A stretch of DNA of 64,000 nucleotides, from assembly GCF_002399615.1 (NCBI RefSeq), contig NZ_DHDZ01000040.1, forward strand, positions 112,349 through 176,348. The letters run 5' to 3'. Origin of the DNA: Pedobacter sp. UBA4863 (GTDB lineage: Bacteria > Bacteroidota > Bacteroidia > Sphingobacteriales > Sphingobacteriaceae). The translations under genes were made by a program, and so were the position numbers. Below, in pieces: positions 37,227 through 47,900 of the stretch. Below the pieces are notes generated by a model, which was not told the origin of the DNA, ran no database searches, and saw nothing but the letters and a program-made list of their open reading frames with translations. Every line of letters begins with the position of its first letter. Position 1 is the stretch's first letter.

Positions 37227-40200
37227 ATGCTTTCTAAAATATCACGCTTTCTATTATCTGTTGTTCTTTTATTAATTCATATAGCTTGTTTCGCTCAAGA
37301 ACAGCCTATCCCAGATTGGGTAAAAGATATTGGGGGCACTGGAGAAAGTAAATTATCTGGCATTGCTGTGGACAAAGATGACAATGTTTATGTAGCGGGC
37401 AATTTTCAAGGAACACTAACGGTAGATCATTCAGGTATATCAACCCCTGTAACATTATTTTCAAATGGACATTACGATATTTACGTTGCTAAATATACCC
37501 CTGATGGCAAATTGCTTTGGGCAAAAAGTATTGGCGGTAACAACTTAGATCAAGCGAATAACCTAGCCGTAGATAAAAGTGGCAATGTAATTATTGGCGC
37601 ATCTTTTACTTCTTCAAGCATAGATTGCGATCCTGGTTCTGGTGTGTTTACTATAAATAGCAATGGCGGCGAAGATGCTTTGGTTGTGAAACTAGATACC
37701 GATGGCAATTTTGTTTGGGCAAGAAGCGTAGGTGGTGGCAGTACCGATAGAGGACACGTAATCACTACAGACAAAGACGCAAACGTAATCTTCGTGGGAT
37801 CTTTTTCTTCTAACGGTGTTACCATAGCTGGCAATACAATTTCGAATAAAGGAAGTTATGACGGTTTTGTTATCAAATATGACCAGAATGGGAATGTATT
37901 GTGGTCTGCAGGTTTTGGCTCTTCTGCAATGGACGAAATAAAAAGTGTAAAGACGGATAGCGATGGTGCCATAGCCATAATGGGCTATTTTGGGGCTAAT
38001 ATTAATTTAAATCCCCGAGGGGCTGCTCAAAACTATACAGCAAGTGGAGAAACTTACTTTTTGGCTAAATATAGTCCAAGCGGGATTTTAAATTGGACAA
38101 ATATAATTACTGGCACTGTAACAATAGCCTCCATAGCTATCGGCCCTTCCAATGATGTATTTATCACAGGTGTATTTTCTGGGCAAATTACAGTTCGTTA
38201 TGGAAACCTAACATCAACTATTAACCAGCAAAACAACGCTAAACACTTATTGATAGCTAAGTATAAAGGTAATGATGGGAGTGGGGAATGGTTCGAAGCT
38301 GCTCCCTCTGGTTCGACTAATCCATATAGCTACTATATTACGGTAGATAATGAAAACAATGCCTATATCGGAGGATTTTTCGATCAAACTCTAACCTTTT
38401 ATCCTAAAGGTATATCCAAGACACTTACCTATCATGGTGGCAGAGATACTTTCTTCGCAAAATATAACACAGATGGAGATTGCCAATGGGCCTTTAACTT
38501 CGGCAGCGCTTGTACTGGCAACTTTGGTCATAAAATAGATGTAGACTCCAAGAAAAATGTATTATTAGGTGGAGCTTTTTGTAAAACAGTAGATTTTAAT
38601 CCAGGTAATTGCGACCTGAGTTTAACCGCTAAACACAGTGCTTCTGACGGTTACATCGCAAAGTTCAATCAAATTAAGCTTACGGGTGAACCCATAATTA
38701 CTAAATTTGAACTTCAAGAACAGAACAGTCCTGCAGCTATTGATATTGCTAATAAAAAAATAACAATTACAGTTAAAGCAGGAACAGACATTACCAAATT
38801 AAAACCTAAAATAGAAACAGATATTGGAGTGTTAAGTCCCTTGTCTTATGTTGAAATAGATTTTACTACTTCCAAAACATACAAAATTACTTCAAATTGT
38901 ATCGATTACCTGTGGGAAGTAACAGTAGTTATTGCAAATGTTGTGACTATTCCGGCTTGTTCTGGCGATTTGGTAATCATTAATGGTGAACCCAATGTGT
39001 CAGGTGTTTTTCAATGGCAGGTTTTACTTAATAATGGATGGATAAACGCTTCAGGAAACTCAACCCAAGCTAACTATCAGACCAATGAATTTACGAACAC
39101 AACAGGAGCAACACTAGGAATCCAAGTTAGAAGACAAAGAAATAATGGTGGAATAATTACTTATGATTCTTATGCTTTGTTAGCGTTAAAAACGGCCATC
39201 CAAAATAATTCAATAACTAGCAGTCAGCTAAATTTTTGTTCAAAAGGATTTGCAAGTTTAACGGGTTCTACAGCTTCATCTGGCACAACAACCGTCGCAT
39301 ATTCTTGGCAGAAGAGTTTAGATAATAATATCTGGGTAGATATTTCTAGCTCCAACACAAAAGATTTTATTACGCCAGAGCTTACGGAAACAACATTTTT
39401 TAGAAGATTGGCAACGGCAAGTACATGTCTCCTTTATAGCAATACACTTAAGGTCGAAATTTATAATCCACCAATAATTACTGTAACGGGGAACACCTTT
39501 GGCTGTTCAGCTGCTTCCCTCACCGCTACAGGCGGCACTTCTTATCAATGGAGTGGCGGACTAACCCCCAGCCAAGCAAGCAATACCTTCACTTCAAGTG
39601 GTACTTACTCGGTTACGGTTACCGGCGCAAATGGTTGTACCACTACGTTATCCAAAACCATTACCATTGGTGCGGGGCAAACTGCTATTAGTGGAAATGA
39701 TATAGGATGCAATAGTGTAACACTTACAGCCACAGGCGGTGTAACTTACCAATGGGATGGTGGCAATACACCAAACCAAGCCAATAATACATTTACAATG
39801 AGCGGCACCTATAACGTAACCATTACCGATGCCAATGGCTGTACCACCACACTGCAAAGAACGGTAACGGTAAACCCTAACAGTATTCCCTCTTTAAATA
39901 TCACGGCATCAACTAACAATATTTGTGCTGGTGGCACCATTAGGTTTACACCAAACTACGGCAACGCTGGCGCCACACCGACCTTTAAATGGTTTAAGAA
40001 CGGAGCGCAGGTAGCAAATACAGAAAATTACACTGCCAATGGGCTCCAAAATAATGACGAAATTTATTGTGAGATTACAGGCTCTACACCTTGCAGTGTT
40101 CCTTTGATCAGTAATAAAATTAAAGTAAATGTAAACCCTTTACCTACAGTAAGCTTTGATGGAGATGTTGTAATCGAAAATGATGGGCCAAAAATGCTAA

Positions 40201-40643
40201 ACCCTGTGGTGGGCGATAACGCGATAAGTTACAGTTGGTCGCCAACAATAGGATTAGATAATCCAAGAATCAAAATCCCTAAAGCTAGCCCAGAATCTAC
40301 AACAGAATATACTTTGACCATAGCCGGACCAGGTGGCTGCTCAGCCCAGGCAACAATTAAGGTGGTAGTTTTGAAAGATATCTTTATTCCAAATGTCTTT
40401 TCTCCTAACGGAGATGGGAAAAATGATCAGTGGACGATTAGAAATATTGCGGATTATGGAGGAACCAAAGTCCAGATATTTAATCGTTATGGGCAAAAAG
40501 TATTTCAAAGCGACAATTTTATTAAACCTTGGGATGGTATTTTTTCTGGTAAACCTTTGCCTTTGGGCAGCTATTATTATATTTTAGATTTAGCAAACAA
40601 ATCTAAAACAAGATACACAGGCAGTGTTACTATTCTAAGATAG
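37227..40643 (+). CDS. secreted SBBP-repeat/Ig-like protein with T9SS type-B sorting domain
   Basis: A 1138-residue surface or secreted protein: signal peptide (ending CFAQ, about 23); a beta-propeller of SBBP-type repeats (about 35-490, recurring units such as DNVYVAGNF and AKYTPDGKLLWAKSIG); a mixed beta region; two Ig-like repeats at about 751-818 and 819-884 (shared LTATGG..YQW.GG and GANGCTTTL/DANGCTTTL); another Ig-like unit; and the gliding-motility/T9SS type-B domain at 1051-1138 (IPNVFSPNGDGKNDQW, then FNRYGQKVF). Probably an adhesin or sensor on the outer surface. It implies a type IX secretion system elsewhere in the genome. Confidence 0.92.
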   Translation: MLSKISRFLLSVVLLLIHIACFAQEQPIPDWVKDIGGTGESKLSGIAVDKDDNVYVAGNFQGTLTVDHSGISTPVTLFSNGHYDIYVAKYTPDGKLLWAKSIGGNNLDQANNLAVDKSGNVIIGASFTSSSIDCDPGSGVFTINSNGGEDALVVKLDTDGNFVWARSVGGGSTDRGHVITTDKDANVIFVGSFSSNGVTIAGNTISNKGSYDGFVIKYDQNGNVLWSAGFGSSAMDEIKSVKTDSDGAIAIMGYFGANINLNPRGAAQNYTASGETYFLAKYSPSGILNWTNIITGTVTIASIAIGPSNDVFITGVFSGQITVRYGNLTSTINQQNNAKHLLIAKYKGNDGSGEWFEAAPSGSTNPYSYYITVDNENNAYIGGFFDQTLTFYPKGISKTLTYHGGRDTFFAKYNTDGDCQWAFNFGSACTGNFGHKIDVDSKKNVLLGGAFCKTVDFNPGNCDLSLTAKHSASDGYIAKFNQIKLTGEPIITKFELQEQNSPAAIDIANKKITITVKAGTDITKLKPKIETDIGVLSPLSYVEIDFTTSKTYKITSNCIDYLWEVTVVIANVVTIPACSGDLVIINGEPNVSGVFQWQVLLNNGWINASGNSTQANYQTNEFTNTTGATLGIQVRRQRNNGGIITYDSYALLALKTAIQNNSITSSQLNFCSKGFASLTGSTASSGTTTVAYSWQKSLDNNIWVDISSSNTKDFITPELTETTFFRRLATASTCLLYSNTLKVEIYNPPIITVTGNTFGCSAASLTATGGTSYQWSGGLTPSQASNTFTSSGTYSVTVTGANGCTTTLSKTITIGAGQTAISGNDIGCNSVTLTATGGVTYQWDGGNTPNQANNTFTMSGTYNVTITDANGCTTTLQRTVTVNPNSIPSLNITASTNNICAGGTIRFTPNYGNAGATPTFKWFKNGAQVANTENYTANGLQNNDEIYCEITGSTPCSVPLISNKIKVNVNPLPTVSFDGDVVIENDGPKMLNPVVGDNAISYSWSPTIGLDNPRIKIPKASPESTTEYTLTIAGPGGCSAQATIKVVVLKDIFIPNVFSPNGDGKNDQWTIRNIADYGGTKVQIFNRYGQKVFQSDNFIKPWDGIFSGKPLPLGSYYYILDLANKSKTRYTGSVTILR

Positions 40644-40661
40644 TTGCTATATTTATAGCTT

Positions 40662-41423
40662 ATGTTGAACAACGATTTTCAAACTGCCTATCAAGATTTT
40701 TACACTAATAACGATGTAGCATGGCGTATGCTCGGAGCTAAATATAAAGCACAAAATATTGTAGAAGTCTGTAAAAGTATTCAGCCTAAAAAAGTGTTAG
40801 AAGTGGGTGCGGGCGATGGCAGTATCCTCCATTTTTTAAACGAGTGGAATTTCGCTCCAGAAATATATGCGCTAGAAATAGCTACTTCTGGGGTAGAAAA
40901 AATAAAAGCCCGCAACTTACCAAACCTTAAAGAGGTTCAAGTTTTCGACGGCTACAAAATTCCTTACGCAGATAATAGCTTTGATTTAATTGTGCTTGCC
41001 CATGTGCTAGAACATGTAGAGCACGAAAGAATTTTAATTAGGGAGCTAAAACGTGTAGCAAAACACATGGTAATAGAAGTGCCAAGAGATTATAAATTTG
41101 GCGTTGACCAACGATTGAACCACTTTTTGGCTTATGGGCACATTAACATGTACACCCCAACTTTATTGCGCTTTCTTTTGCGGAGCGAAGGGTTAGAAAT
41201 CGTTGCTGATAAATCTTCAGTTATTACACCCGAAGTCACACTTTTTAACGATTATGTAAATCGTAAGGTGCAAAAATCTTTCCTTAAAAACCTAAAAGTG
41301 AAACTAGAATATCAGGTAAAAAATGCTTTAGGTAAATTATTAGGCAGACAAAAACAAGAAGAATTTGCGAATGCTTACACCGTTTTAGTTCAAAAATCAG
41401 AACAGGATATTAAAATATTTTAG
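40662..41423 (+). CDS. class I SAM-dependent methyltransferase
   Basis: 253 residues with motif I KVLEVGAGDGSIL at about 46-58 and the post-motif LIVLAHVLEHVEHERIL at about 109-125, typical of Methyltransf_11/23 enzymes. Substrate unknown; the neighbouring glycan genes suggest a sugar or lipid. A 7/8 match to the -7 box (TATATTTA, 40648-40655) ends 6 nt before the ATG. Confidence 0.87.
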   Translation: MLNNDFQTAYQDFYTNNDVAWRMLGAKYKAQNIVEVCKSIQPKKVLEVGAGDGSILHFLNEWNFAPEIYALEIATSGVEKIKARNLPNLKEVQVFDGYKIPYADNSFDLIVLAHVLEHVEHERILIRELKRVAKHMVIEVPRDYKFGVDQRLNHFLAYGHINMYTPTLLRFLLRSEGLEIVADKSSVITPEVTLFNDYVNRKVQKSFLKNLKVKLEYQVKNALGKLLGRQKQEEFANAYTVLVQKSEQDIKIF

Positions 41424-41524
41424 CGAATTGATTTAACCAGGTAAAGCATAGATGAAAATGAGTTTTCTTATAAGTACGAATTTTTCTTAAACGGACTTAT
41501 ATGTCTTATATGCTTGAATAACCT

Positions 41525-41532
41525 TATTTTTG
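41525..41532 (+). promoter_or_regulatory. -7 box directly before a glycosyltransferase gene
   Basis: TATTTTTG, an exact TAnnTTTG, ending 3 nt before the preferred ATG at 41536. It contains the alternative TTG start at 41530, which argues against that start. Confidence 0.4.
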
Positions 41533-41535
41533 GCC

Positions 41536-42438
41536 ATGCAAAACCTAGCTCCAATAGCTTTATTTGTTTATAACAGGCCGCAACACACCGAGCGCACCAT
41601 TAAATTCTTGCAGCACAACCTACTGGCAGCAGATAGCCGTCTTTATATTTTCTCTGATGGACCAAAAACGCAAGGCGATGAAGAAAAAGTAAACGAAGTA
41701 AGAGCTTTTATCAAAACGGTAGATGGATTTAAGTCTGTAAAAATTATAGAGAGCAAAACGAATAAAGGTTTAGCAAATTCGGTTATTGAGGGTGTTACGC
41801 AACTTAACCAAAATTATGGGAAGGTTATTGTTTTTGAAGACGATTTAGTGTCATCTCCGCATACTTTAACCTATTTTAATGAAGCCCTAAACCGCTATCG
41901 CGATGAAGAAAAGGTGATGCACATTGGTGCCTATATGTATCATTTAAAAAATGAAAACTTGCCCGAAAGCTTTTTTTACAGAGCAGCTACCAGTTGGGGT
42001 TGGGCAACTTGGCAAAGTGCTTGGCAACATTTCGAGCCCAATATTAACACGTTGTTGGCGCAATTTGACAAGAAGAAAATTAAAGAGTTCTCTATTGAGG
42101 GTACAATGAATTTCTGGAAACAGATGCAGGATTTCAAGCACAAGAGGAACAACTCTTGGGCAATACGCTGGTATGCTTCTGTTTTTTTAAAAGGCGGATT
42201 AACGCTAAACCCATCGCAATCTTTGGTAAATAATATTGGACACGATGGCACCGGCGTACACTCTGGCATTAACGACATTTACAATGTCATCATCAATCCA
42301 AAACCAATTACGCAATTTCCCAATGAGATAAAGGAAAATGAAGCGGCTTACCAAGCTATTAAGGGGTTTTTAGCCAATAGAAAAGGTAGTCTTTGGGCTA
42401 GGGTTAAACGTTACATCAACGAAAAAATACTCCGCTAA
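41536..42438 (+). CDS. glycosyltransferase (GNT-I/GT2-like, GT-A fold)
   Basis: 300 residues; N-terminal APIALFVYNRPQHTERTI and acidic motif VFEDDLVSSPHTL near residue 100 (DxD-like metal/nucleotide-sugar site) followed by TSWGWATWQSAW near 155. Resembles GNT-I-like bacterial glycosyltransferases of surface-glycan loci. I chose ATG 41536 over TTG 41530. Its last 4 bases overlap the end of the convergent rhomboid gene. Confidence 0.85.
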   Translation: MQNLAPIALFVYNRPQHTERTIKFLQHNLLAADSRLYIFSDGPKTQGDEEKVNEVRAFIKTVDGFKSVKIIESKTNKGLANSVIEGVTQLNQNYGKVIVFEDDLVSSPHTLTYFNEALNRYRDEEKVMHIGAYMYHLKNENLPESFFYRAATSWGWATWQSAWQHFEPNINTLLAQFDKKKIKEFSIEGTMNFWKQMQDFKHKRNNSWAIRWYASVFLKGGLTLNPSQSLVNNIGHDGTGVHSGINDIYNVIINPKPITQFPNEIKENEAAYQAIKGFLANRKGSLWARVKRYINEKILR

Positions 42439-43994
42439 TCTAAAGCAAAAGAAGGACGCTTACTATGGGCTAAACTATCCCTAAACTTTACCTGCATTTG
42501 GATAATGTTATTTATTTTATCCGATACTTGTCTTTTATATTGGTGGTCAGATTTCACATCTTTCAAAAGCAATTCGGCAGCTTCGTAAGTTTCCTGTGCA
42601 AGCTTTGTTTTTAGATTTTTATCTAGGGTATATTTTTTATTTAATTTTAACCGAGCCATTTTTTTAGTGACCTCTAAATTTGCTTTGCTAGGTTTAATGC
42701 CGTGTTGGTACACGCGTTGTTCTTTTTCAATTTTGGAATAACTTGCTTTCATCCATAATACTTGGTCAAAAGCTCTCATATTCTTATCAAATTCTATTTT
42801 CAATTTCCAAAACTCATCGTGCTGGTATAATGGAGTAAGTGTAGTTACTCCATAAGTAAATGTCCCAAAAATAGCTGCAATACTTACGTATTTTATGGTG
42901 GGTGAAATTTTCTTAAACCTCCATTGATGGTCAAAAACCAACATGTAGGTAATTAAAAATCCAGAAGCTAAGCCGCCCAAATGGCATGCGTTATCTACAA
43001 TAGGACTAATACTGCCATTGATTAACATAATAACCAACACCAGGACCGTGCTGATCAATAAAGCCTTATTGGCAGCTTTTTCAAAGAACTGATTAAGTAA
43101 TAAGGCCATTGTTGCTCCAAAAAGACCCATTATAGCCCCAGAAGCACCTACGGTATAGATGTTTTCGTGATGCGCTATACTCGTTAATCCTCCGCAGACA
43201 CCACTGATCAAGTAGATAAATAGAAATTTTTTCCATCCAATCTTATTTTCAATTATTAAACCCAAGTAAACAAAGGCATACATGTTAAAAAACAAATGTC
43301 TCAAAGAACCATGTAGAAACTGATAGCTAATTAAACGCCAATAATCACCTTCCAGAACAAGTTTTCTGTTAATATGGCCAATAAGCTTGGTGTCTAACAC
43401 CTTTTGAGCCATTATTTCGGGAGTAGGCGACTGTGTGGCCACCAGGTAAAATGGCATCGCAATCAGCAATAGAATCCAAGCACCGAAACAAAAAATATTT
43501 AACAATAATAGAATTGGTGTAGCAGCATATCCCTTTCTCGGAATAAACAGATAAAAAATATTCTTTATTTTATTCTTTACTGCCAAAGGAGCCTTTTCAA
43601 AATAATTATCATCTTGCTGTGCTACATATTCATGAAAAGACTTTACCTGTTCGTCCCATTGGTCTTGCAAATGATATTGTACGTATTCGAATTCGTGAAA
43701 AAGCTTCTCTAAATTAGTTTCGTTCTTGCCATAATCATTAAACAGCAATTGAATACCCACGCATTCACTTTTTACCACAGCAAAATTGTTCTGTATCCTT
43801 ACTGATATTTCTTCACTATACGATTGAAAAGAAAGAGGCGTGTAAGCAATAATTCCCGATTCGGAAACATGACTTAGCTGCCAACCTAAATTTTCAATGG
43901 CCTGCCTTACAATAATTAGATATTTATCTGCAGGAAAATCTGCCAGTGGAATAAATTTTTCTGTTTTGGGAGAATATCCCCATCTGATACTCAT
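42435..43994 (-). CDS. rhomboid-family intramembrane serine protease with extra N- and C-terminal regions
   Basis: 519 residues. A soluble N-terminal domain (1-155) of unknown type precedes about seven membrane segments (157-355). The rhomboid core shows HLFFNMYAF (233-241), the catalytic GASG with Ser285, and NACHLGGLASG with catalytic His338. A charged C-terminal tail (about 360-519) is rich in Lys and helical. Most bacterial rhomboids are 200-300 residues, so both flanks are extra. Substrate unknown. A methyltransferase gene lies 20 bp upstream on the same strand. Confidence 0.88.
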   Translation of the reverse strand: MSIRWGYSPKTEKFIPLADFPADKYLIIVRQAIENLGWQLSHVSESGIIAYTPLSFQSYSEEISVRIQNNFAVVKSECVGIQLLFNDYGKNETNLEKLFHEFEYVQYHLQDQWDEQVKSFHEYVAQQDDNYFEKAPLAVKNKIKNIFYLFIPRKGYAATPILLLLNIFCFGAWILLLIAMPFYLVATQSPTPEIMAQKVLDTKLIGHINRKLVLEGDYWRLISYQFLHGSLRHLFFNMYAFVYLGLIIENKIGWKKFLFIYLISGVCGGLTSIAHHENIYTVGASGAIMGLFGATMALLLNQFFEKAANKALLISTVLVLVIMLINGSISPIVDNACHLGGLASGFLITYMLVFDHQWRFKKISPTIKYVSIAAIFGTFTYGVTTLTPLYQHDEFWKLKIEFDKNMRAFDQVLWMKASYSKIEKEQRVYQHGIKPSKANLEVTKKMARLKLNKKYTLDKNLKTKLAQETYEAAELLLKDVKSDHQYKRQVSDKINNIIQMQVKFRDSLAHSKRPSFALD

Positions 43995-44014
43995 AAGCGT
44001 TAATTTAAGATGAC

Positions 44015-44764
44015 TTAGCTTTTCGTTGCTTCTATTAAAATATAGGGCGACAATTGTTTGCTCTCGAAAGGAATAATCTTAGAGAATACCTTGCCTACAA
44101 ACCAAGTTGCTTTTTTAAACAAACGTACTGCTGCAGATTTCTCTTTTTCGTTTTCTAGCCATAAGCTAAACCCACCGAAATAACGAGCCTGCAAAACATC
44201 TAATCCAGATTTTTCTACTATTGTTTTTAGTAAGGCGGGATCCATGCAGTTGATGTTATGTTTATCGTAATTTTCTTTATCGAAGGTTTTTTGAAACCAG
44301 CCGTTAAGTGCTTTGAAATTGGGCAAGGTAATGAATAACGTTCCGCCAGGTTTTAAAAATTGGATGTGTCTATTAATGATGTCTTCGGTGTCGTTAAAAT
44401 GTTCTATCAAACCGCAACTTAGTACCAAATCATATTGCTTTTCTGGTTGATAATTGAACAAATCGGTTTCAATAATATGGATGTCGCCTTTGGCTAAACC
44501 ATTGGTCTCTAAAAGCTGCTGTGTAATAGGCTCGTGAACAAAGTAATCTAACAAAGTAACCTCTAGTTTCAGGTATTTCTTTAAAAAAACGGCATAATAA
44601 CCCGGAAAACCGCCCAACTCGATGGCAGTTTTTACATTTTCTCTTTTAACGATAGTTTCTAATTGCTGATGAAACAAATAATTTTGCGGAATTGCCACCG
44701 ATAAATCGGTTTTACTTTCCCAATATTTTACCCAAAAATCTCGGTCGGTTAGTAAGTTTGCCAT
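44015..44764 (-). CDS. class I SAM-dependent methyltransferase
   Basis: 249 residues with a motif I variant AIELGGFPGYYAVFL at about 41-55 and LVLSCGLIEHFNDTEDII near 112-129. Typical small-molecule or glycan methyltransferase fold; substrate unknown. Same strand as, and 20 bp before, the rhomboid gene. Its upstream gap contains two palindromic repeats. Confidence 0.85.
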   Translation of the reverse strand: MANLLTDRDFWVKYWESKTDLSVAIPQNYLFHQQLETIVKRENVKTAIELGGFPGYYAVFLKKYLKLEVTLLDYFVHEPITQQLLETNGLAKGDIHIIETDLFNYQPEKQYDLVLSCGLIEHFNDTEDIINRHIQFLKPGGTLFITLPNFKALNGWFQKTFDKENYDKHNINCMDPALLKTIVEKSGLDVLQARYFGGFSLWLENEKEKSAAVRLFKKATWFVGKVFSKIIPFESKQLSPYILIEATKS

Positions 44765-44774
44765 TTTGTATGGT

Positions 44775-44807
44775 AAACTTACGAAGTTTGTTAAACTTCG
44801 TAAGTTT
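44775..44807. repeat. 15-bp palindrome with 3-nt loop
   Basis: Arms 44775-44789 and 44793-44807 (core TTACGAAGTTT), perfect complement. It is 10 bp from the methyltransferase start. No gene ends toward it on the plus strand, so a dispersed palindromic repeat is likelier than a terminator. Confidence 0.6.
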
Positions 44808-44853
44808 CTTTTTAATTATTTTAAACATCAGATAGCCGGCTGTAAAACTGATG

Positions 44854-44910
44854 CTGAAATAAATCAAGTAGGACGAAACTGAAATACAGCGTCATCCTCA
44901 ATTTATTTCA
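44854..44910. repeat. imperfect palindromic intergenic repeat
   Basis: Arms 44854-44875 and 44890-44910 are about 80% complementary (shared TGAAATAAAT and GACG ends). It has the look of a REP-like dispersed element. Confidence 0.5.
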
Positions 44911-44967
44911 AGGTCGCCGAAAGGGGGCTAATATTATAATTTATCTAAACGAGTTGAACAATTTTTA

Positions 44968-47900
44968 TTATTTCAACTCCTTCATAATTTCAGCTACGGC
45001 ACGGGCTAACTGTGGGTCTTTGCCGTTCAATCTATCTTCAAATGTATTCTTTACAAAAATATCTGGCGATACACCTTCTTTCTCAATGTTCTTGCCATCC
45101 ATGGTATAGCAGCCCCAAGAAGGCAAACGGTACGAAGAACCATCTACCAAGCCTTTTGCCGAAGTAAAGATAATCCAACGGTAAGTTTCAGTTCCAATAA
45201 TTTTGCCCAGTTTTAGGTGCTTAAAACCGGCGGCGGTCATTTCGGCATCGCTTAAAGATTGTTCGTTAATTAACAATACAATTGGTTTTACTGCTGGGCC
45301 GAAATTACTTTGCGGTGTTAGCTTTCCACCACGATATTTCCACTGCAAATAAGGGCGTTGCGACAAAAATTTCAACACCTCGTCGTGCACATTTCCGCCG
45401 GTGTTGTAACGCAAATCTAAGATAATGGCATCTTTGTTATTTTCCTGCGCCACCATATCTAACAAGAAAGTTTGCAGTTCGCCAATACCCATGTTTTTCA
45501 TATAAGAATAAGCAATGCGGTTTTTCCCCCAATCATCTACATTTTTACGGTTATTGGCAATCCACTCATCGTATAGGTTCATTTTTAGCATAGCCGATGT
45601 TTGAGGGTGGATATTTACATTTACCGATTTACCATTGCGTAAGAAAGTTAGGTTCATTTCCTTGTCTAAAGATGGCTTGCTGAAATAGTAATCCCTATCT
45701 ATTGTTTGATCTACTTTTACGCCATTTACGTGGGTCAATACATCGCCAATGGCAATTTTATCTCCCAATAACACAGCACTACTTCTTGCCACAACTCTAT
45801 CTACCTGATAAGGTTTTTCGTTGTTAAAGATGATGCCCGTTTCGTTGGTTACATAATTCATGCTTTTGCGCTCTTCGGCACCAGTACTGTTAAAGCCCAT
45901 GTGCGATGAATTTAGTTCGCCCAGCATATCGTTCAACAACACACGCAGGTCGGTACGATTGTTTACATAAGGCAAATACGCCGCATAGCGTGTCTTCATT
46001 TTTGGCCAATCTACACCGTGAAAATCATCGTCGTAAAAATTCTCGTCTAAACCTACCCAGGTTTCGTAGAACATTTGGTTAAACTCTGCATTAAGGTTTT
46101 TACTGAATTTGTAGCTAAAATCTAAAGCATCTACCTTGTTCATGTCAATGTTGTACTTATTTACCGTACCTCTCGACAATAGAAAATGCTTGCCTGCAGC
46201 TTCTACAATACCAAAACCTCCCGGTGCTACTTTCTCCGTTTTATTGTTTTCTAATGGTTCTATAATGGTTCGGTAAGTGCTTGGCGGAACTCCTTCATGT
46301 GTGGAAAAATAAAACACGTAAGTTTTATCGCCTTTGGCCAAAACATCGGTTAAATACTGCGAGCCAAATACCGGGCTAACTAATTCTATCCTATCTAAAA
46401 TACCTTGCGTATTAATGGTAATTAGTTTTGGTGCAGGCGTAGTTGCTGTTTTCTTTGCCGTGTCGGCAGGTTTTTTAGTGTTTTTTGTAGAAGCTATTGG
46501 TTTAGCTGCTGCGGGATTACTTTCCTTGAATAATTCGTCGAATTTATCGGCACGGTAAGGGGTGTCGTAATGATTTAGCGCCATGCGATAAACATGTGCG
46601 TCTTGCATGCCAAAAGGATAAGATGGCTTGGTGCGGGCGCTGGTAAAATAAATATACTTCCCATCTGGCGACCAAATTGGGTTAGCTTCCGTTACGCCTG
46701 TGTTGGTTAAGTTAATTGTTTGGTTAGCTTTAATGTCATGCACTAAAATATCTTGCTCAAAATTGCGGAAGGCAGTAAAAAGCCGGTATTGATCGTTGGG
46801 CGAAAAACTTGGCGCCAAACTTTGGGTGGCCCAAAACTCGTCTTTTACTACCGTTTTACTTTGGAAAGTTTTCAAATCCATTACCCGCAACTCGTTTCTG
46901 CCACTTAGATATACCGCTTGTGTTTTAGTCTTATTAAAAGCAATATCGCGGTTGTTTGCGTTGTCGTTCGTAAGCTGTTTTGGGGCAGATTTTCCATCGC
47001 CAACAATAGTAAACCAGTTTTGGTAGCCATTTGCCGTTTGACCAAAAAGAATAGTTTTATTATCGGCCAGCCATTTTAATTCTATTGCTCGTTCGCCAGT
47101 ATGGGTAATTTGGCGGATAAATTTGCCATCGGTATCGCTTACAAATAATTCGCCCCTCGCAATAAAGGCCATTTTTTTGCCATCTGACGATACATCAAAA
47201 TTGGAAATATTTGCTTTTACTTCATATTCTTGCTCTTTGGTTAATAATTGGTTTCTAAAAGAGCTGATGCTGATTTTCTCCGATTTTTTAGTCGCTACAT
47301 CATAAACAAACAATTGATAATCTTTCTCAAAAACAATGGTACTGCCATTTGCAGCTACAAACGGACGTTTAATTGAAGTATCGAACTGGGTTAATGCTGT
47401 CTTTTTATTGTTGATGAAAGTGTACAGGTTATACTCTGTGTTACCTTCGTCAGAAACAAAATAGATATTTCCTTTTTGGTCAATGGTAGTCCAAAAATCT
47501 TTGCCTAAATATTCGGTGTAGCGTTTGTAAGTTTTGGTTTTTGGGTTATACGACTGAATATCTGGATTAAAAGCCCCCTTATAATGTTTACGATTGGCAA
47601 AATTTCTACTTTCCCAAGTATCGTTAAAAAACAAACTGCCATCTGGTGCTTCGGCAATGTTGTGCGTAGTGTTAAAGTAATTATCGAACAAGCGAACCGC
47701 AGTACCACCGTTAATGGCTACTTTGTAACTCGAATAGTTATTGTAACGGCTCGAAGTAAAATAAATCGTTTTCGAATCCCAGCTCCAATTATCTACTTCG
47801 TCGGTTCCGTCGTTAAAAGTTAACTGTTTAATTTCGCCTCCGGCCATGGGCATTAGGTACACGTCAAAATTGCCGTATTGGTTCGAAGAAAAGGCTAGCC

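Noticed and set aside
44775..44807. Terminator reading of the 15-bp palindrome
   Set aside because: No plus-strand gene ends toward it, and on the minus strand it would sit upstream of the methyltransferase start.
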